Source: Clostridium sp. AM33-3
GTDB lineage: Bacteria > Bacillota > Clostridia > Lachnospirales > Lachnospiraceae
Length of the DNA: 64,000 nucleotides
Direction: 5' to 3'
Assembly (NCBI RefSeq): GCF_003480315.1
Contig: NZ_QUIV01000012.1
Span: 547 to 64,546 of the forward strand
In this document: piece after piece, positions 9,225-17,449 of the stretch
Layout of the letters: the number at the start of each line of letters is the position of its first letter
Position numbering within the stretch: position 1 is the first letter of the stretch
Program-made: the position numbers and the translations under genes
The notes under the pieces: generated by a model
The model's input: only the letters and a program-made list of their open reading frames with translations
The model's database searches: none
Told to the model about the DNA's origin: nothing

Positions 9225-11615
9225 ATGGCAGTTTATGATACCTTAAATGACAGACAGAAGGAGGCCGTGTTCTGCACAGAGGGACCGCTTTTAGTCCTGG
9301 CGGGAGCAGGATCCGGAAAGACCAGGGTGCTGACGCACCGCATTGCATATCTGATTGAGGAACAGGGCGTGAATCCATGGAATATCATGGCAATTACCTT
9401 TACCAATAAGGCCGCCGGAGAGATGAGGGATCGTGTAGACAATCTGATAGGATTTGGCTCTGAGAGTGTGTGGGTCTCCACCTTTCATTCGTCCTGTGTG
9501 CGGATTCTGAGGCGTTTCATAGATCATCTTGGTTACAATACCAATTTTTCCATCTACGATACAGATGATCAGAAAACACTGATGCGGCAGATCTTAAAGA
9601 AGCTGGAGCTGGACCCGAAAGCATTCCGGGATCGTGCCATGCTGACTGCTGTATCCGGTGCGAAGAATGAACTGATGAGTCCGGAGGAATTTCGTCTCAA
9701 TGCACAGGGGGACTGGCGTGCAAAAAAGATCGCAGAGGTATACCAGTGTTATCAGGAGGAGCTAAAAAAGAATAATGCACTGGATTTCGATGATCTGATC
9801 TTTAAGACGGTTGATCTGTTCCGTACCAATGCCGATGTGCTGGAGTATTATCAGGAGCGGTTTAAATACATTATGGTAGATGAGTACCAGGATACAAATA
9901 CGGCCCAGTTCCGCCTCATTGAGCTGCTGGCAGGAAAATATAAGAACCTCTGTGTGGTGGGCGACGATGATCAGTCTATTTATAAGTTCCGGGGTGCGAA
10001 CATCAGCAATATCCTGGATTTTGAGAGTGCTTTCCCGGGGGCAAAGGTGATCAAGCTGGAGCAGAATTACCGTTCTACAGGTCATATCCTTGACGCAGCT
10101 AACGCAGTCATCCGCAACAATCAGGGCCGTAAGGACAAAACACTGTGGACAGCCAACGGTGAGGGCGTTCCGGTTATTTTCCATCAGTATGAGCAGGCTT
10201 ACGAGGAGGCTGATGGCATCGTGCGGGATATCCTGCGGGATGGACGGGAGTATCAGGACTATGCCGTTCTTTACCGTACCAATGCCCAGTCCCGTCTGCT
10301 GGAGGAAAAATGCATTGAGCACAACGTGCCATACCGTCTTGTAGGCGGTGTGAATTTCTATCAGAGAAAAGAAATCAAGGACATATTGTCCTATTTAAAG
10401 ACCATTGCCAACGGGCAGGATGACCTGGCAGCTCAGCGCATTATCAATGTGCCGAAGCGCGGTATTGGCGCGGCATCCATCGGCAAGATCACAGCCTGGG
10501 CATCGGAGCAGGGTATGAGCTTTTATGATGCCTGTGCCAGGGCAGCAGCCGTGCCTGGGCTGGGAAAGACAGCCGGCAGGGTAGCTGTGTTTACAGGTCA
10601 GATTGAAGTTTTCCGGGATGCCTTAAATGGCGGTGCTTCCATCCGCGAGGTGATAGAGCAGATTCTCGCAGATACCGGTTATAAGGAGGAACTCGAGGCC
10701 GAGGGCGAAATTGAGTTCCAGACCCGTATGGAAAACATTGAGGAGCTCATGAACAAGGCGGTCAGCTACAGTGAAGACGCGGAGCACCCGTCCCTGGATG
10801 AATTTCTGGAGCAGGTAGCACTGGTAGCCGATGTGGACCGGATGGATGATTCTGAAAACCGGGTTACGCTTATGACTTTGCACAGTGCTAAGGGACTGGA
10901 GTTTCCGGTGGTGTACTTAAGCGGCCTGGAGGATGGACTGTTCCCGAGCCGCATGTCCATTATGTCAGATGACCGGACAGAGCTTGAGGAGGAACGTCGT
11001 CTCTGCTATGTCGGCATCACCCGTGCGAAGGAGCGCCTGGTCATTACCGCATCCCGCATGCGCATGATCAACGGCGAGACCCATTATTCTAAAGTGAGCC
11101 GTTTTGTGGATGAGATCCCGGAAGAATTGATCCAGATGGAAAAGCTGGAGCCGAGGGTGAGCCGAAGCGTCAATCAGGATGAATATGACGATGACACACT
11201 GCCGTGGAATAAGACTCAGAGCCGCCTGGGCATCAGCAAGTTTGGCATGAAGTCCAATTCCTACGCATCCCGGACGGCATCCTATGTGTCCGGAACCGGA
11301 GACAGTGCCTGCTCCGGCTTTGGCGGAGTGGCAGGACAGGATTTAAGCAGTATCTTTGACCGGAAACCGGCGAATGCTTCCTCTGCCGGACAGAGTGCAA
11401 AACCGGTAAGTCCGGGATTTGGAAAGGCCTTTACCGTGCAGAAGCCGGCAGCTCTGGATTACAGTGTGGGCGACCGGGTCCGCCATATCAAGTTTGGAGA
11501 GGGGATTGTGCTCAGTGTGAAGGACGGCACGAAGGATTTTGAGGTGTCCGTGAATTTTGACACAGCCGGAGTCAAGAAAATGTTTGCGTCCTTTGCAAAG
11601 CTTCAGAAGCTGTAA
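9225..11615 (+). CDS. pcrA: ATP-dependent DNA helicase PcrA (UvrD/Rep family, SF1A)
   Basis: 796 aa. Q-motif region LNDRQKEAV at residues 7-15, Walker A GAGSGKT at 27-33, motif Ia ITFTNKAAGEMRDR, motif II VDEYQDTN, motif III GDDDQSIYKFRGA, motif IV EQNYRST, motif V TLMTLHSAKGLEFPVVYLSG and motif VI YVGITRAK. The C-terminal tail ends in the Tudor-like YSVGDRVRHIKFGEGIVLSV domain that contacts RNA polymerase in PcrA. It is a 3'-5' helicase for excision repair, removal of recombination intermediates and replication-transcription conflicts. Confidence 0.97.
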   Translation: MAVYDTLNDRQKEAVFCTEGPLLVLAGAGSGKTRVLTHRIAYLIEEQGVNPWNIMAITFTNKAAGEMRDRVDNLIGFGSESVWVSTFHSSCVRILRRFIDHLGYNTNFSIYDTDDQKTLMRQILKKLELDPKAFRDRAMLTAVSGAKNELMSPEEFRLNAQGDWRAKKIAEVYQCYQEELKKNNALDFDDLIFKTVDLFRTNADVLEYYQERFKYIMVDEYQDTNTAQFRLIELLAGKYKNLCVVGDDDQSIYKFRGANISNILDFESAFPGAKVIKLEQNYRSTGHILDAANAVIRNNQGRKDKTLWTANGEGVPVIFHQYEQAYEEADGIVRDILRDGREYQDYAVLYRTNAQSRLLEEKCIEHNVPYRLVGGVNFYQRKEIKDILSYLKTIANGQDDLAAQRIINVPKRGIGAASIGKITAWASEQGMSFYDACARAAAVPGLGKTAGRVAVFTGQIEVFRDALNGGASIREVIEQILADTGYKEELEAEGEIEFQTRMENIEELMNKAVSYSEDAEHPSLDEFLEQVALVADVDRMDDSENRVTLMTLHSAKGLEFPVVYLSGLEDGLFPSRMSIMSDDRTELEEERRLCYVGITRAKERLVITASRMRMINGETHYSKVSRFVDEIPEELIQMEKLEPRVSRSVNQDEYDDDTLPWNKTQSRLGISKFGMKSNSYASRTASYVSGTGDSACSGFGGVAGQDLSSIFDRKPANASSAGQSAKPVSPGFGKAFTVQKPAALDYSVGDRVRHIKFGEGIVLSVKDGTKDFEVSVNFDTAGVKKMFASFAKLQKL

Positions 11616-11741
11616 GGAATACATACAAAATATATTTTTGAATAAAATAGGATAGTAAAAACAGAAAAATAATGATATAATCCAAGTATTGGTATGGCTT
11701 TGGAAACAGAGCCAGGAATATGGTAGAAAGGATGTGGCAGT

Positions 11742-12023
11742 ATGAATCGTTTTGATAACATGAGCAAAGACGCAATGGCACGTGTGGAAGAAATCATGAA
11801 TTCCACCAAATTAAATGAGTTCTTACACAGAAAAGAGGAAGAGGAGAAGAAGAAAACCTGCATTCTCTGGGTCCTTGCCATCATTGGCGTGGTAGCAGCT
11901 GTTGCAGCCATTGCATACGGTGTATACCGTTTCTTTACTCCGGATTACCTGGAGGATTTCGAAGATGATTTCGATGACGATTTTGACGATGACTTCTTCG
12001 AAGATGAGGATGACGAGAAATAA
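11742..12023 (+). CDS. Small membrane protein with a strongly acidic C-terminal tail
   Basis: 93 aa. A charged N-terminal helix (residues 1-38, ending KEEEEKKK) is followed by one membrane segment (CILWVLAIIGVVAAVAAIAYGVY) and a tail made almost wholly of Asp, Glu and Phe. No known domain is recognised. GAAAGGATG precedes the ATG, and a TATAAT-like element lies near 11674. It lies just downstream of pcrA but with its own promoter signals. Confidence 0.7.
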   Translation: MNRFDNMSKDAMARVEEIMNSTKLNEFLHRKEEEEKKKTCILWVLAIIGVVAAVAAIAYGVYRFFTPDYLEDFEDDFDDDFDDDFFEDEDDEK

Positions 12024-12080
12024 TTAGCAGGATGATTAAGTCGGCAAAGCCGGAAATCAAATCAGAAAATAATCAGAATC

Positions 12081-12270
12081 AGGCGTGTCTCGCAGACCGG
12101 GATGCGCCTTTCTTGTATGATAGGAAATTGCGTCCTATCATACAAAAACGCTCCGCGAGGATGCGCACTCGGCGCAAAGGCAGATGGTTGCTGAAGCAAC
12201 CGCGCCTCGGCGCGAGAATGTGCCTTGGCACATTCTTTTTCATTTCATAGGAAATTGCGTCCTATGAAAC
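12081..12270 (+). repeat. Hairpin-rich intergenic repeat element
   Basis: The 190 bases before rlmD hold a chain of hairpins: a 13-bp-stem palindrome at 12113-12145, GGTTGC/GCAACC at 12186-12201, CGCGCC/GGCGCG at 12201-12214, AGAATGTGCC/GGCACATTCT at 12215-12236 and a second palindrome at 12243-12269. The first and last share the core ATAGGAAATTGCGTCCTAT, so they are the matching ends of one unit. The flanks also hold AGGCG/CGCCT at 12081-12110. It looks like a REP- or MITE-like non-coding element. Confidence 0.7.
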
Positions 12271-12301
12271 TTCATAAGAAATATCATTTGGGAGATAGAA
12301 C

Positions 12302-13705
12302 GTGAAAAAGGGAGATATGTTTGAAGCGGTTGTGGAGACCATTGATTTTCCAAATAAGGGAATGTTATATGTAGATGGCGAGCGGGTCATCGTCAAGAAT
12401 GCTATTCCGGGGCAGAAGATCCGGTTTGTGATAAATAAAAAGAGAAAAGGCAAATGTGAGGCACGTCTCTTAGAGGTACTGGAAAAGTCACCGCTGGAGA
12501 GAACAGAAGATGCCTGCCCGCATTTTGGAGTTTGCGGAGGCTGCCTGTATCAGAGCCTTCCGTATGAGGAACAGTTAAAAATCAAGGAAAGCCAGATAAA
12601 AGCCCTGTTAGATGAAGTCTGTGATTCCTACGAGTTTGAGGGCATCAAGGCCAGCCCGATATCCGATGGCTACCGCAATAAGATGGAGTTCTCCTTCGGG
12701 GATGAGTATAAGGACGGCCCACTGGCTCTTGGCATGCACCGCCGGGGCAGCTTTTATGATATCGTGAATACGCCGGAGTGCCAGATCGTGCATGAGGATT
12801 TCTGTAAGATTTTAACAGCCACCCTGAACTACTTTACAGAAAAGCATATCAGCTATCATAAAAAGATGCAGCACACTGGTTATCTGCGTCATCTGCTGGT
12901 GCGCCGGGCGGTAAAGACCGGGGAAATCCTGGTGGCACTGGTTACTTCCGGTCAGACAGACGATCTGGGCGTGACAGAGGAGTGTACCACGCCGCTGTCT
13001 GAGCAGGAGCTGCTGGCCGGCTGGCTCTCCTGTATGCAGGCACTAAAGCTTACGGGAACCTTTGCCGGGATCCTGCATATCCGCAATGACAGTCTGGCCG
13101 ATGTGGTCCGAAGCGATGAGACCACTATTCTTTACGGACAGGATTTCTTTTATGAGGAACTGCTGGGATTAAAATTCCGCATTACCCCGTTTTCCTTCTT
13201 CCAGACAAACTCACTGGGAGCAGAGGTGCTTTATGAGACGGCCCGAAGCTATGTGGGCGAGACAAAAGACAAGGTGGTTTTTGATCTATACAGCGGAACA
13301 GGAACCATTGCTCAGATCATCGCGCCGGTGGCCGATAAGGTTGTAGGTGTGGAGATTGTGGAGGAGGCCGTGGAGGCAGCAAAGGAAAATGCAGCCGGAA
13401 ACGGACTGGACAACTGCGAATTCATTGCCGGAGATGTGCTGAAGGTCATCGGAGAACTAAAGGATAAGCCAGATCTGATCATCCTGGACCCACCGCGTGA
13501 CGGGATTCACCCGAAGGCTCTGGAGAAGATCATTGACTTTGGCGTAGACCGCATGGTCTATATTTCCTGCAAGCCGACCAGCCTGACCAGAGATCTGGTG
13601 GTCCTGCAGGAGCGAGGTTACAAGCTGGAGAAAGCATGTGCGGTAGATATGTTCCCGTCCACCGCAAACGTAGAGGTGATAAGTTGCCTGGTTAAAACAC
13701 AGTAA
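12302..13705 (+). CDS. rlmD: 23S rRNA (uracil-C5)-methyltransferase RlmD
   Basis: 467 aa from the GTG at 12302 (GGGAG at 12290-12294). N-terminal TRAM domain (residues 1-60), then the 4Fe-4S cysteines in DACPHFGVCGGC, then the SAM-binding VFDLYSGTGTIAQ, LDPPRDGIHPKAL and the catalytic Cys in YISCKPTSLTRDL. The family methylates U1939 (or U747) of 23S rRNA; RlmD is the best name for this cluster-bearing form. The last residues (SCLVKTQ) overlap the end of the convergent phage recombinase gene, so the natural C-terminus was probably replaced when the prophage integrated. Confidence 0.9.
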   Translation: MKKGDMFEAVVETIDFPNKGMLYVDGERVIVKNAIPGQKIRFVINKKRKGKCEARLLEVLEKSPLERTEDACPHFGVCGGCLYQSLPYEEQLKIKESQIKALLDEVCDSYEFEGIKASPISDGYRNKMEFSFGDEYKDGPLALGMHRRGSFYDIVNTPECQIVHEDFCKILTATLNYFTEKHISYHKKMQHTGYLRHLLVRRAVKTGEILVALVTSGQTDDLGVTEECTTPLSEQELLAGWLSCMQALKLTGTFAGILHIRNDSLADVVRSDETTILYGQDFFYEELLGLKFRITPFSFFQTNSLGAEVLYETARSYVGETKDKVVFDLYSGTGTIAQIIAPVADKVVGVEIVEEAVEAAKENAAGNGLDNCEFIAGDVLKVIGELKDKPDLIILDPPRDGIHPKALEKIIDFGVDRMVYISCKPTSLTRDLVVLQERGYKLEKACAVDMFPSTANVEVISCLVKTQ

Positions 13706-13710
13706 ATTTC
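13680..13710. other. Probable attL of the prophage in the 3' end of rlmD
   Basis: The stop codon of rlmD (13703-13705) and the stop codon of the serine recombinase (starting 13692 on this strand) overlap. Serine-integrase prophages commonly sit with the int gene right beside the att core, and rlmD 3' ends are known targets in Clostridia. The core dinucleotide cannot be fixed without an empty site to compare. Confidence 0.45.
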
Positions 13711-15128
13711 CAATGGATTTCGATATCATTCCCGCGGATAATGATAGAGTCAATCAATGAGCGGATGAAGTTCCGGAGCATATCACGGTCACCAGAGGCG
13801 AGCACGGCCTGGAAACCGTCAAGAATTTCATTCGCCTTTTCGGTGGACAGATCCGGAACCGGAGCATTCTGGAGCGCGTCAAGTTCGGCCTCCAGAGTCT
13901 CTTTTTCCGCATTGAGCTTTGCAACACGCTCATTCAGGATCTGCACCGGAATGGTATCGGAAGCATAAAGGTCAACCAGCTTTTCCAGCTTTTTATCTGT
14001 TGCAGAGAGTGCGGCGGTGATCGATGCAATCCGATCTGAATTGTCAGGCGCGTTTTCATATGACGCGAAGTCACGGGACAGGTTCAGCTTGCTGATTTCT
14101 TCCAGGATCACGGCATCCAGCTTTTTCGAGTTCCAGGACTTGTTTTGGCAGTTGGGATCACGAATCATTTTTTTATTGCACTTGCCGCGGGAATAGCAGG
14201 TGTAATATTTTTGCACAATGCGGCTTTTTTTAGAGGCGGTATTCGTTTTGCAGAAGTACCGAGCACCGCAATACCCGCAAAATACAATACCGCCGAGAAT
14301 GGTGGTGTGCTGGAAGGCGGTGAGGCGCTGGGGCTCCTCAATTTGACGGCGTTTCATGATGGCCTGCACTTCCTGAAATGTTTCGTAAGGGATGAGCGCT
14401 TCGTGCTTTCCGGGATAAATATTCCCTTTCCAGGTGATAAAACCGGCATAAAGGATTGTTTTCAGCATCGATTCAACGCTGGAGTAGGTGATGCGGCCAA
14501 AACGCGTTCCGGCCGGAAATTCCTTTTCCATGGTAAGATAGATGGAATGAACCGGAAGACCGTCCAGAAACAGCTCATACGCCCTGCGGACGATTGTGGC
14601 TTCATATTCGTTGATGCTGAGCAGACCGTTCTCGTAGTTGTAGCCGATCGGGGCATAACCGCCGCCATGAAAATAACCTTCTTTGGCGCGGGCATCGTGC
14701 CCCATCTGCGAACGCTCACGGATCTGGTCGCGCTCCAGCTGGGCGAATACGGACAGAATACCAATCATGGCACGGCCAAACGGAGTTCCGGTATCGAAGT
14801 TTTCCAGCATGGACACAAAAGCAATGTGATTTTTTTCAAAGACATCCTCGATGATATAGAGGGTGTCTTTTTGCGATCTGGAAAGACGGTCCAGTTTATA
14901 AACAAGCACAGTATCAAACATGGATTTTTTAACATCAGAGCAAAGCATCTGCAGAGCAGGCCGGTCACGATTTGCGCCACTAAAGCCAGGATCTGTATAG
15001 ACCTTTACAATGACCCAGCCGTGAGCCTCGCAATATTTGGTAAGCCGTTCGGTCTGTTCCTGGATAGAGTAACCTTCCGCGGCCTGCTCCTGCGTGGATA
15101 CTCTGACATAAATTGCAACTTTTTTCAT
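13692..15128 (-). CDS. Large serine recombinase (prophage integrase)
   Basis: 478 aa. Resolvase domain with the catalytic Ser in YVRVSTQEQ (about residue 11), GFSGANRDRPALQ, the VYKLDRLSRSQKD arginines and IRERSQMG. A recombinase domain follows (GYAPIGYNYENGLLSINEYEATIVRRAYELF), then a zinc-ribbon (FCGYCGARYFC and CYSRGKC), then a coiled coil (about residues 385-430). This is the TnpX/phiC31-like integrase type, which joins attP and attB without a fixed orientation bias; excision normally needs a directionality factor, not identified here. GGAGGTG precedes the ATG. It sits at the left end of the prophage. Confidence 0.93.
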   Translation of the reverse strand: MKKVAIYVRVSTQEQAAEGYSIQEQTERLTKYCEAHGWVIVKVYTDPGFSGANRDRPALQMLCSDVKKSMFDTVLVYKLDRLSRSQKDTLYIIEDVFEKNHIAFVSMLENFDTGTPFGRAMIGILSVFAQLERDQIRERSQMGHDARAKEGYFHGGGYAPIGYNYENGLLSINEYEATIVRRAYELFLDGLPVHSIYLTMEKEFPAGTRFGRITYSSVESMLKTILYAGFITWKGNIYPGKHEALIPYETFQEVQAIMKRRQIEEPQRLTAFQHTTILGGIVFCGYCGARYFCKTNTASKKSRIVQKYYTCYSRGKCNKKMIRDPNCQNKSWNSKKLDAVILEEISKLNLSRDFASYENAPDNSDRIASITAALSATDKKLEKLVDLYASDTIPVQILNERVAKLNAEKETLEAELDALQNAPVPDLSTEKANEILDGFQAVLASGDRDMLRNFIRSLIDSIIIRGNDIEIHWKFTVF

Positions 15129-15187
15129 ATAGCACCTCCAAAAAATGGGTATAAAAAATACGCCCCTTGCCAGGACGTACTGGAGAT

Positions 15188-15219
15188 GATATAATTCACG
15201 TGTATCGGGTGATTATATC
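15188..15219. promoter_or_regulatory. Inverted repeat upstream of the recombinase
   Basis: GATATAAT (15188-15195) is mirrored by ATTATATC (15212-15219). The right arm contains a -10-like TATAAT reading toward the recombinase. It may be its promoter or operator, or part of the recombination region. Confidence 0.35.
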
Positions 15220-15259
15220 AATCCGGAGCAATCCGGCGAGAGAAAAATCTATTCGAAAG

Positions 15260-15293
15260 ACCGTTCGGTGTTCCAGCACCGGGCGGTTTTATT
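15260..15293 (+). terminator. Hairpin after hicB
   Basis: ACCGTTCGGTG and CACCGGGCGGT form an imperfect stem, followed by TTTATTATTT on the plus strand. On the minus strand it lies just after the hicB stop. Confidence 0.45.
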
Positions 15294-15302
15294 ATTTAAA
15301 AT

Positions 15303-15701
15303 TTATTTTCCCTGAATCTTTTCCATGAGAGCTTCCTGCAGAATCTGCGAGAAGTTCAGACCCATATCCGAAGCTGTTTCGTTCAGCCATTCCGGAATCG
15401 TGAGAGTTTTCTTTACTGCCTTGTTGTTGTACATTTTGCGGTACTTCATTGTATCGCAGGCAATCCAGTTGACGAATTCGTTTCCGGAAAGCGGAAGGGC
15501 AGCAGGTGCAGAAGGTGCAGGAATTTCTTTTTTATCTTTTTCATATTCATAGAGGACAAGCGCAAGAACGTCCTCAGCCATTTCGATTCCGTCCTGTAAA
15601 GAAGTACCGCAGGTGTAGCAGCTTTCCAGATTAGGAAAATTAATGGAGTAGCCACCTCCCTCCTCTGGTGTAAAAACAGCCGGATAAGCATATTTAGCCA
15701 T
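15303..15701 (-). CDS. hicB: HicB family antitoxin
   Basis: 132 aa from the ATG at 15701 (AGGAGA before it). The N-terminal half is the partial RNase H-like HicB fold (YPAVFTPEEGGGYSINFPNLESCYTCGTSLQDGIEMAEDVL). The C-terminal half carries a ribbon-helix-helix-type DNA-binding segment (KKTLTIPEWLNETASDMGLNFSQILQEAL). It should bind and block HicA and repress the operon. It lies downstream of hicA in the same transcript. Confidence 0.9.
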   Translation of the reverse strand: MAKYAYPAVFTPEEGGGYSINFPNLESCYTCGTSLQDGIEMAEDVLALVLYEYEKDKKEIPAPSAPAALPLSGNEFVNWIACDTMKYRKMYNNKAVKKTLTIPEWLNETASDMGLNFSQILQEALMEKIQGK

Positions 15702-15740
15702 GATGATCTCCTTTCTATACAAATTCCAGGAGGTGCGGGA

Positions 15741-15923
15741 CTAATTCAGTCCCGCATCCTTCAGGATGTTTTTTAATGTTCCGGTAGGAATTTCTGCTTT
15801 GTGCCGAGGTACCGGAAAGTTCTTTCCAGTGATCTCGCTGTGCCAGATGTCGTGATTGGTTCCATGCCTTAACAAATAACATCGGTTGTCACTAAGCATC
15901 CTTGTTAATTCCGGGTATCTCAT
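15741..15923 (-). CDS. hicA: HicA mRNA interferase toxin
   Basis: 60 aa. The double-stranded-RNA-binding-like HicA fold is seen from YLLRHGTNHDIWHSEITGKNFPVPRHKAEIPTGTLKNILKDAGL. The His of RHGTNH is the expected catalytic residue. It cleaves mRNA during translation when free of HicB. It is the first gene of the operon, with AAAGGAGAAAGAA before the ATG. Confidence 0.9.
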   Translation of the reverse strand: MRYPELTRMLSDNRCYLLRHGTNHDIWHSEITGKNFPVPRHKAEIPTGTLKNILKDAGLN

Positions 15924-15946
15924 TTCTTTCTCCTTTCTATGATTAA

Positions 15947-15992
15947 ATTATAACACGTATTAACACGTATGTCAATGCAAATATGTATTAAT
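15947..15992 (-). promoter_or_regulatory. hicAB promoter and operator
   Basis: On the minus strand TTGACA (15970-15975), a 17-base spacer and TATAAT (15947-15952) are both perfect hexamers. The spacer holds CACGTATTAACACGTATG-like sequence. Across the -35 lies an inverted near-copy (ATGTATTAATACGTGC, about 15979-15994). Paired operators over a consensus promoter fit HicB autorepression. Confidence 0.75.
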
Positions 15993-16100
15993 ACGTGCGA
16001 TTTTTACCAGGATTTCCCAGCGAGAGAAAGAAGAATTTTCTGTATAATAGATCTATGCACATCCACGATCAGAAGAGATGACACCGCGGAGGAGATGTGC

Positions 16101-16298
16101 ATGGAGATTCTGACATGGCAGGCACGGACGAAACGTGGACTGACTCTGCGGAAACTGGAAGAACTGACAGGAATCAGCAGGACCACACTCAATGATATCG
16201 AAAATGGCAAGGTATCACCGACGCTGTGGGAATTGGAAACCATTGCCCGTGCGCTTGACATGAAAATCAGCGAGCTTTATGAATCCGACTACAAGTAG
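16101..16298 (+). CDS. Small XRE-family helix-turn-helix regulator
   Basis: 65 aa from the ATG at 16101, set by GGAGGAG at 16088-16094. Almost the whole protein is a Cro/C1-type HTH: TLRKLEELTGISRTTLNDIENGKVSPTLWELETIARALDMKISELY. It sits between the HicAB operon and the main repressor and may be a Cro-like or accessory regulator of the lysogeny region. Confidence 0.85.
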   Translation: MEILTWQARTKRGLTLRKLEELTGISRTTLNDIENGKVSPTLWELETIARALDMKISELYESDYK

Positions 16299-16430
16299 TA
16301 TAGCAAAAGAATCGAACGTATGAAACAGTCCAGGGCTGTTTGTCAGGATATCCGGACAAAGCCGCAGAGCCTATTCCCGCCCGCCTGATACCGGTTTATA
16401 ATCGGATCAGAGGAAAGGACGGTGAAGCGG

Positions 16431-16541
16431 ATGGACATACGCCAACGAATCAACGAGTTGCTTAACAAGATTTCTTCACAAAGAGACCTGACCCGGATTT
16501 ATAAGTTCATACAGTATGTATACCTACATACGGGAAAATGA
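16431..16541 (+). CDS. Tiny phage protein of unknown function
   Basis: 36 aa (MDIRQRINELLNKISSQRDL, then a Tyr-rich end). AAAGGACGGTGAAGCGG precedes the ATG and a strong terminator follows the stop at once, which supports a real gene. Similar one-helix peptides are common beside phage repressors in Lachnospiraceae; function unknown. Confidence 0.5.
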   Translation: MDIRQRINELLNKISSQRDLTRIYKFIQYVYLHTGK

Positions 16542-16584
16542 AAGGCGGGAGCCAGAGCGTAATGCTTTGGTTCCCGCCTTTTTG
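16542..16584. terminator. Bidirectional terminator before the repressor gene
   Basis: AAAGGCGGGA pairs with TCCCGCCTTT, with an inner CCA/TGG extension, and ends in TTTTT. It serves the tiny gene on the plus strand and the repressor on the minus strand. Confidence 0.85.
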
Positions 16585-16594
16585 CGTCTGCGGG

Positions 16595-16954
16595 TCAGTC
16601 TTTCGTGAAATGATCCCGAATGTAATTTTTTATCGTATCCCGCAGCTCCTTTGGAAATGAAACGTAAAGGTCCAGGATTTTCCTGTCGAGATCGTCCAGA
16701 TCGTATTGCTGGCACAGCTCATCGAGAATGGTCTGCGGCAGGCTGTCAAACATATCGCCGTCACCGTAGATCAGGTAATCATAATTGACGTTGAATTCGC
16801 GGCAGATAGATATGGACATCTGATCGGTGATGTTATTTACACCATTTTCGATACGGCTGACCGTCTGCTTTTTAACACCGACTTTTTCACCGAATTCTTC
16901 CAATGTAAGTCCAAGAGCCTTCCGGATTTCCCGAACACGTTCTCCTTGTGTCAT
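16595..16954 (-). CDS. Prophage repressor, XRE family
   Basis: 119 aa from the ATG at 16954 (AGGAGGAGGT before it). The N-terminal HTH (EIRKALGLTLEEFGEKVGVKKQTVSRIENGVNNIT) is followed by a NYDYLIYGDGDMF hinge and a helical C-terminal part that could dimerise. There is no LexA/S24 peptidase domain, so induction does not use RecA-stimulated self-cleavage of this protein. It faces the early region across a divergent promoter pair with three operators, as expected for the lysogeny master repressor. Confidence 0.85.
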   Translation of the reverse strand: MTQGERVREIRKALGLTLEEFGEKVGVKKQTVSRIENGVNNITDQMSISICREFNVNYDYLIYGDGDMFDSLPQTILDELCQQYDLDDLDRKILDLYVSFPKELRDTIKNYIRDHFTKD

Positions 16955-16979
16955 AGGTGACCTCCTCCTTTCCGACATC

Positions 16980-17008
16980 ACAATAACACAGCAAAGTGAC
17001 TCTGTCAA
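16980..17008 (-). promoter_or_regulatory. Repressor promoter (leftward)
   Basis: On the minus strand TTGACA (17003-17008), a 17-base spacer and TATTGT (16980-16985), pointing into the repressor gene. Confidence 0.7.
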
Positions 17009-17015
17009 TAAAAAA

Positions 17016-17083
17016 GTTCCGTATGGTGACAAAAAGAAGTTGACAAAGTAACCAAACGGGACTATGATGTAACCATACGGAAC
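17016..17083 (+). promoter_or_regulatory. Early rightward promoter with three repressor operators
   Basis: TTGACA (17040-17045), 17 bases and TATGAT (17063-17068). Three related 15-mers overlap it: 17016-17030 (GTTCCGTATGGTGAC, inverted), 17048-17062 (GTAACCAAACGGGAC, exactly in the spacer) and 17069-17083 (GTAACCATACGGAAC, right after the -10). The last two start 21 bases apart, two helical turns. The arrangement fits repressor-controlled early transcription. Confidence 0.75.
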
Positions 17084-17101
17084 AGGAGGGAGGCGAGAGA
17101 G

Positions 17102-17449
17102 ATGATGGACCTTGAAAAAGAAAAGGCTTTAGCGGAACCAGAAAGCGCTGCGGAGGTTGCCGCTAAAGCAGAAGAGAAAGCAAGACAGTTCGCTGAGGTG
17201 GCCGCAAAAGCGGAAGAAACAGCGAGACGTAATGCAGAGGTAGCCAAAACAGCGGAAGAAGTAGCGGCTTATTATGCCGGAAGATCTTCAAAGTCATTAG
17301 AAGAGGCAAAATGTAATGCAGAGAGCGCAGAAAAAGCGCATGAAATTGTAAAAGAAAATGCAAAGAGACTGCACAGAGCAATGATTCTTTCCATAGTGGC
17401 GCTTGTTGTTAGTGTGATCCGTTTGATTACGGTTTTGGCACATTTATAA
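17102..17449 (+). CDS. Tail-anchored Ala-rich coiled-coil protein, first early gene
   Basis: 115 aa. About 90 residues of Ala/Glu/Lys-rich coiled coil with loose repeats (AAEVAAKAEEKARQFAEVAAKAEETARRNAEVAK) end in a single C-terminal membrane segment (AMILSIVALVVSVIRLITVLAHL). GGAGGGAGG precedes the start. It is the first gene behind the repressor-controlled promoter. No family is recognised. Its 3' end overlaps that of the convergent, similarly built gene by 23 bases. A membrane or superinfection role is only a guess. Confidence 0.65.
   Translation: MMDLEKEKALAEPESAAEVAAKAEEKARQFAEVAAKAEETARRNAEVAKTAEEVAAYYAGRSSKSLEEAKCNAESAEKAHEIVKENAKRLHRAMILSIVALVVSVIRLITVLAHL

Noticed and set aside
14145..15194. 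Long open frame antisense to the serine recombinase
   Set aside because: It is the mirror of a real gene with all recombinase motifs, has no ribosome binding site and its translation has no recognisable features.
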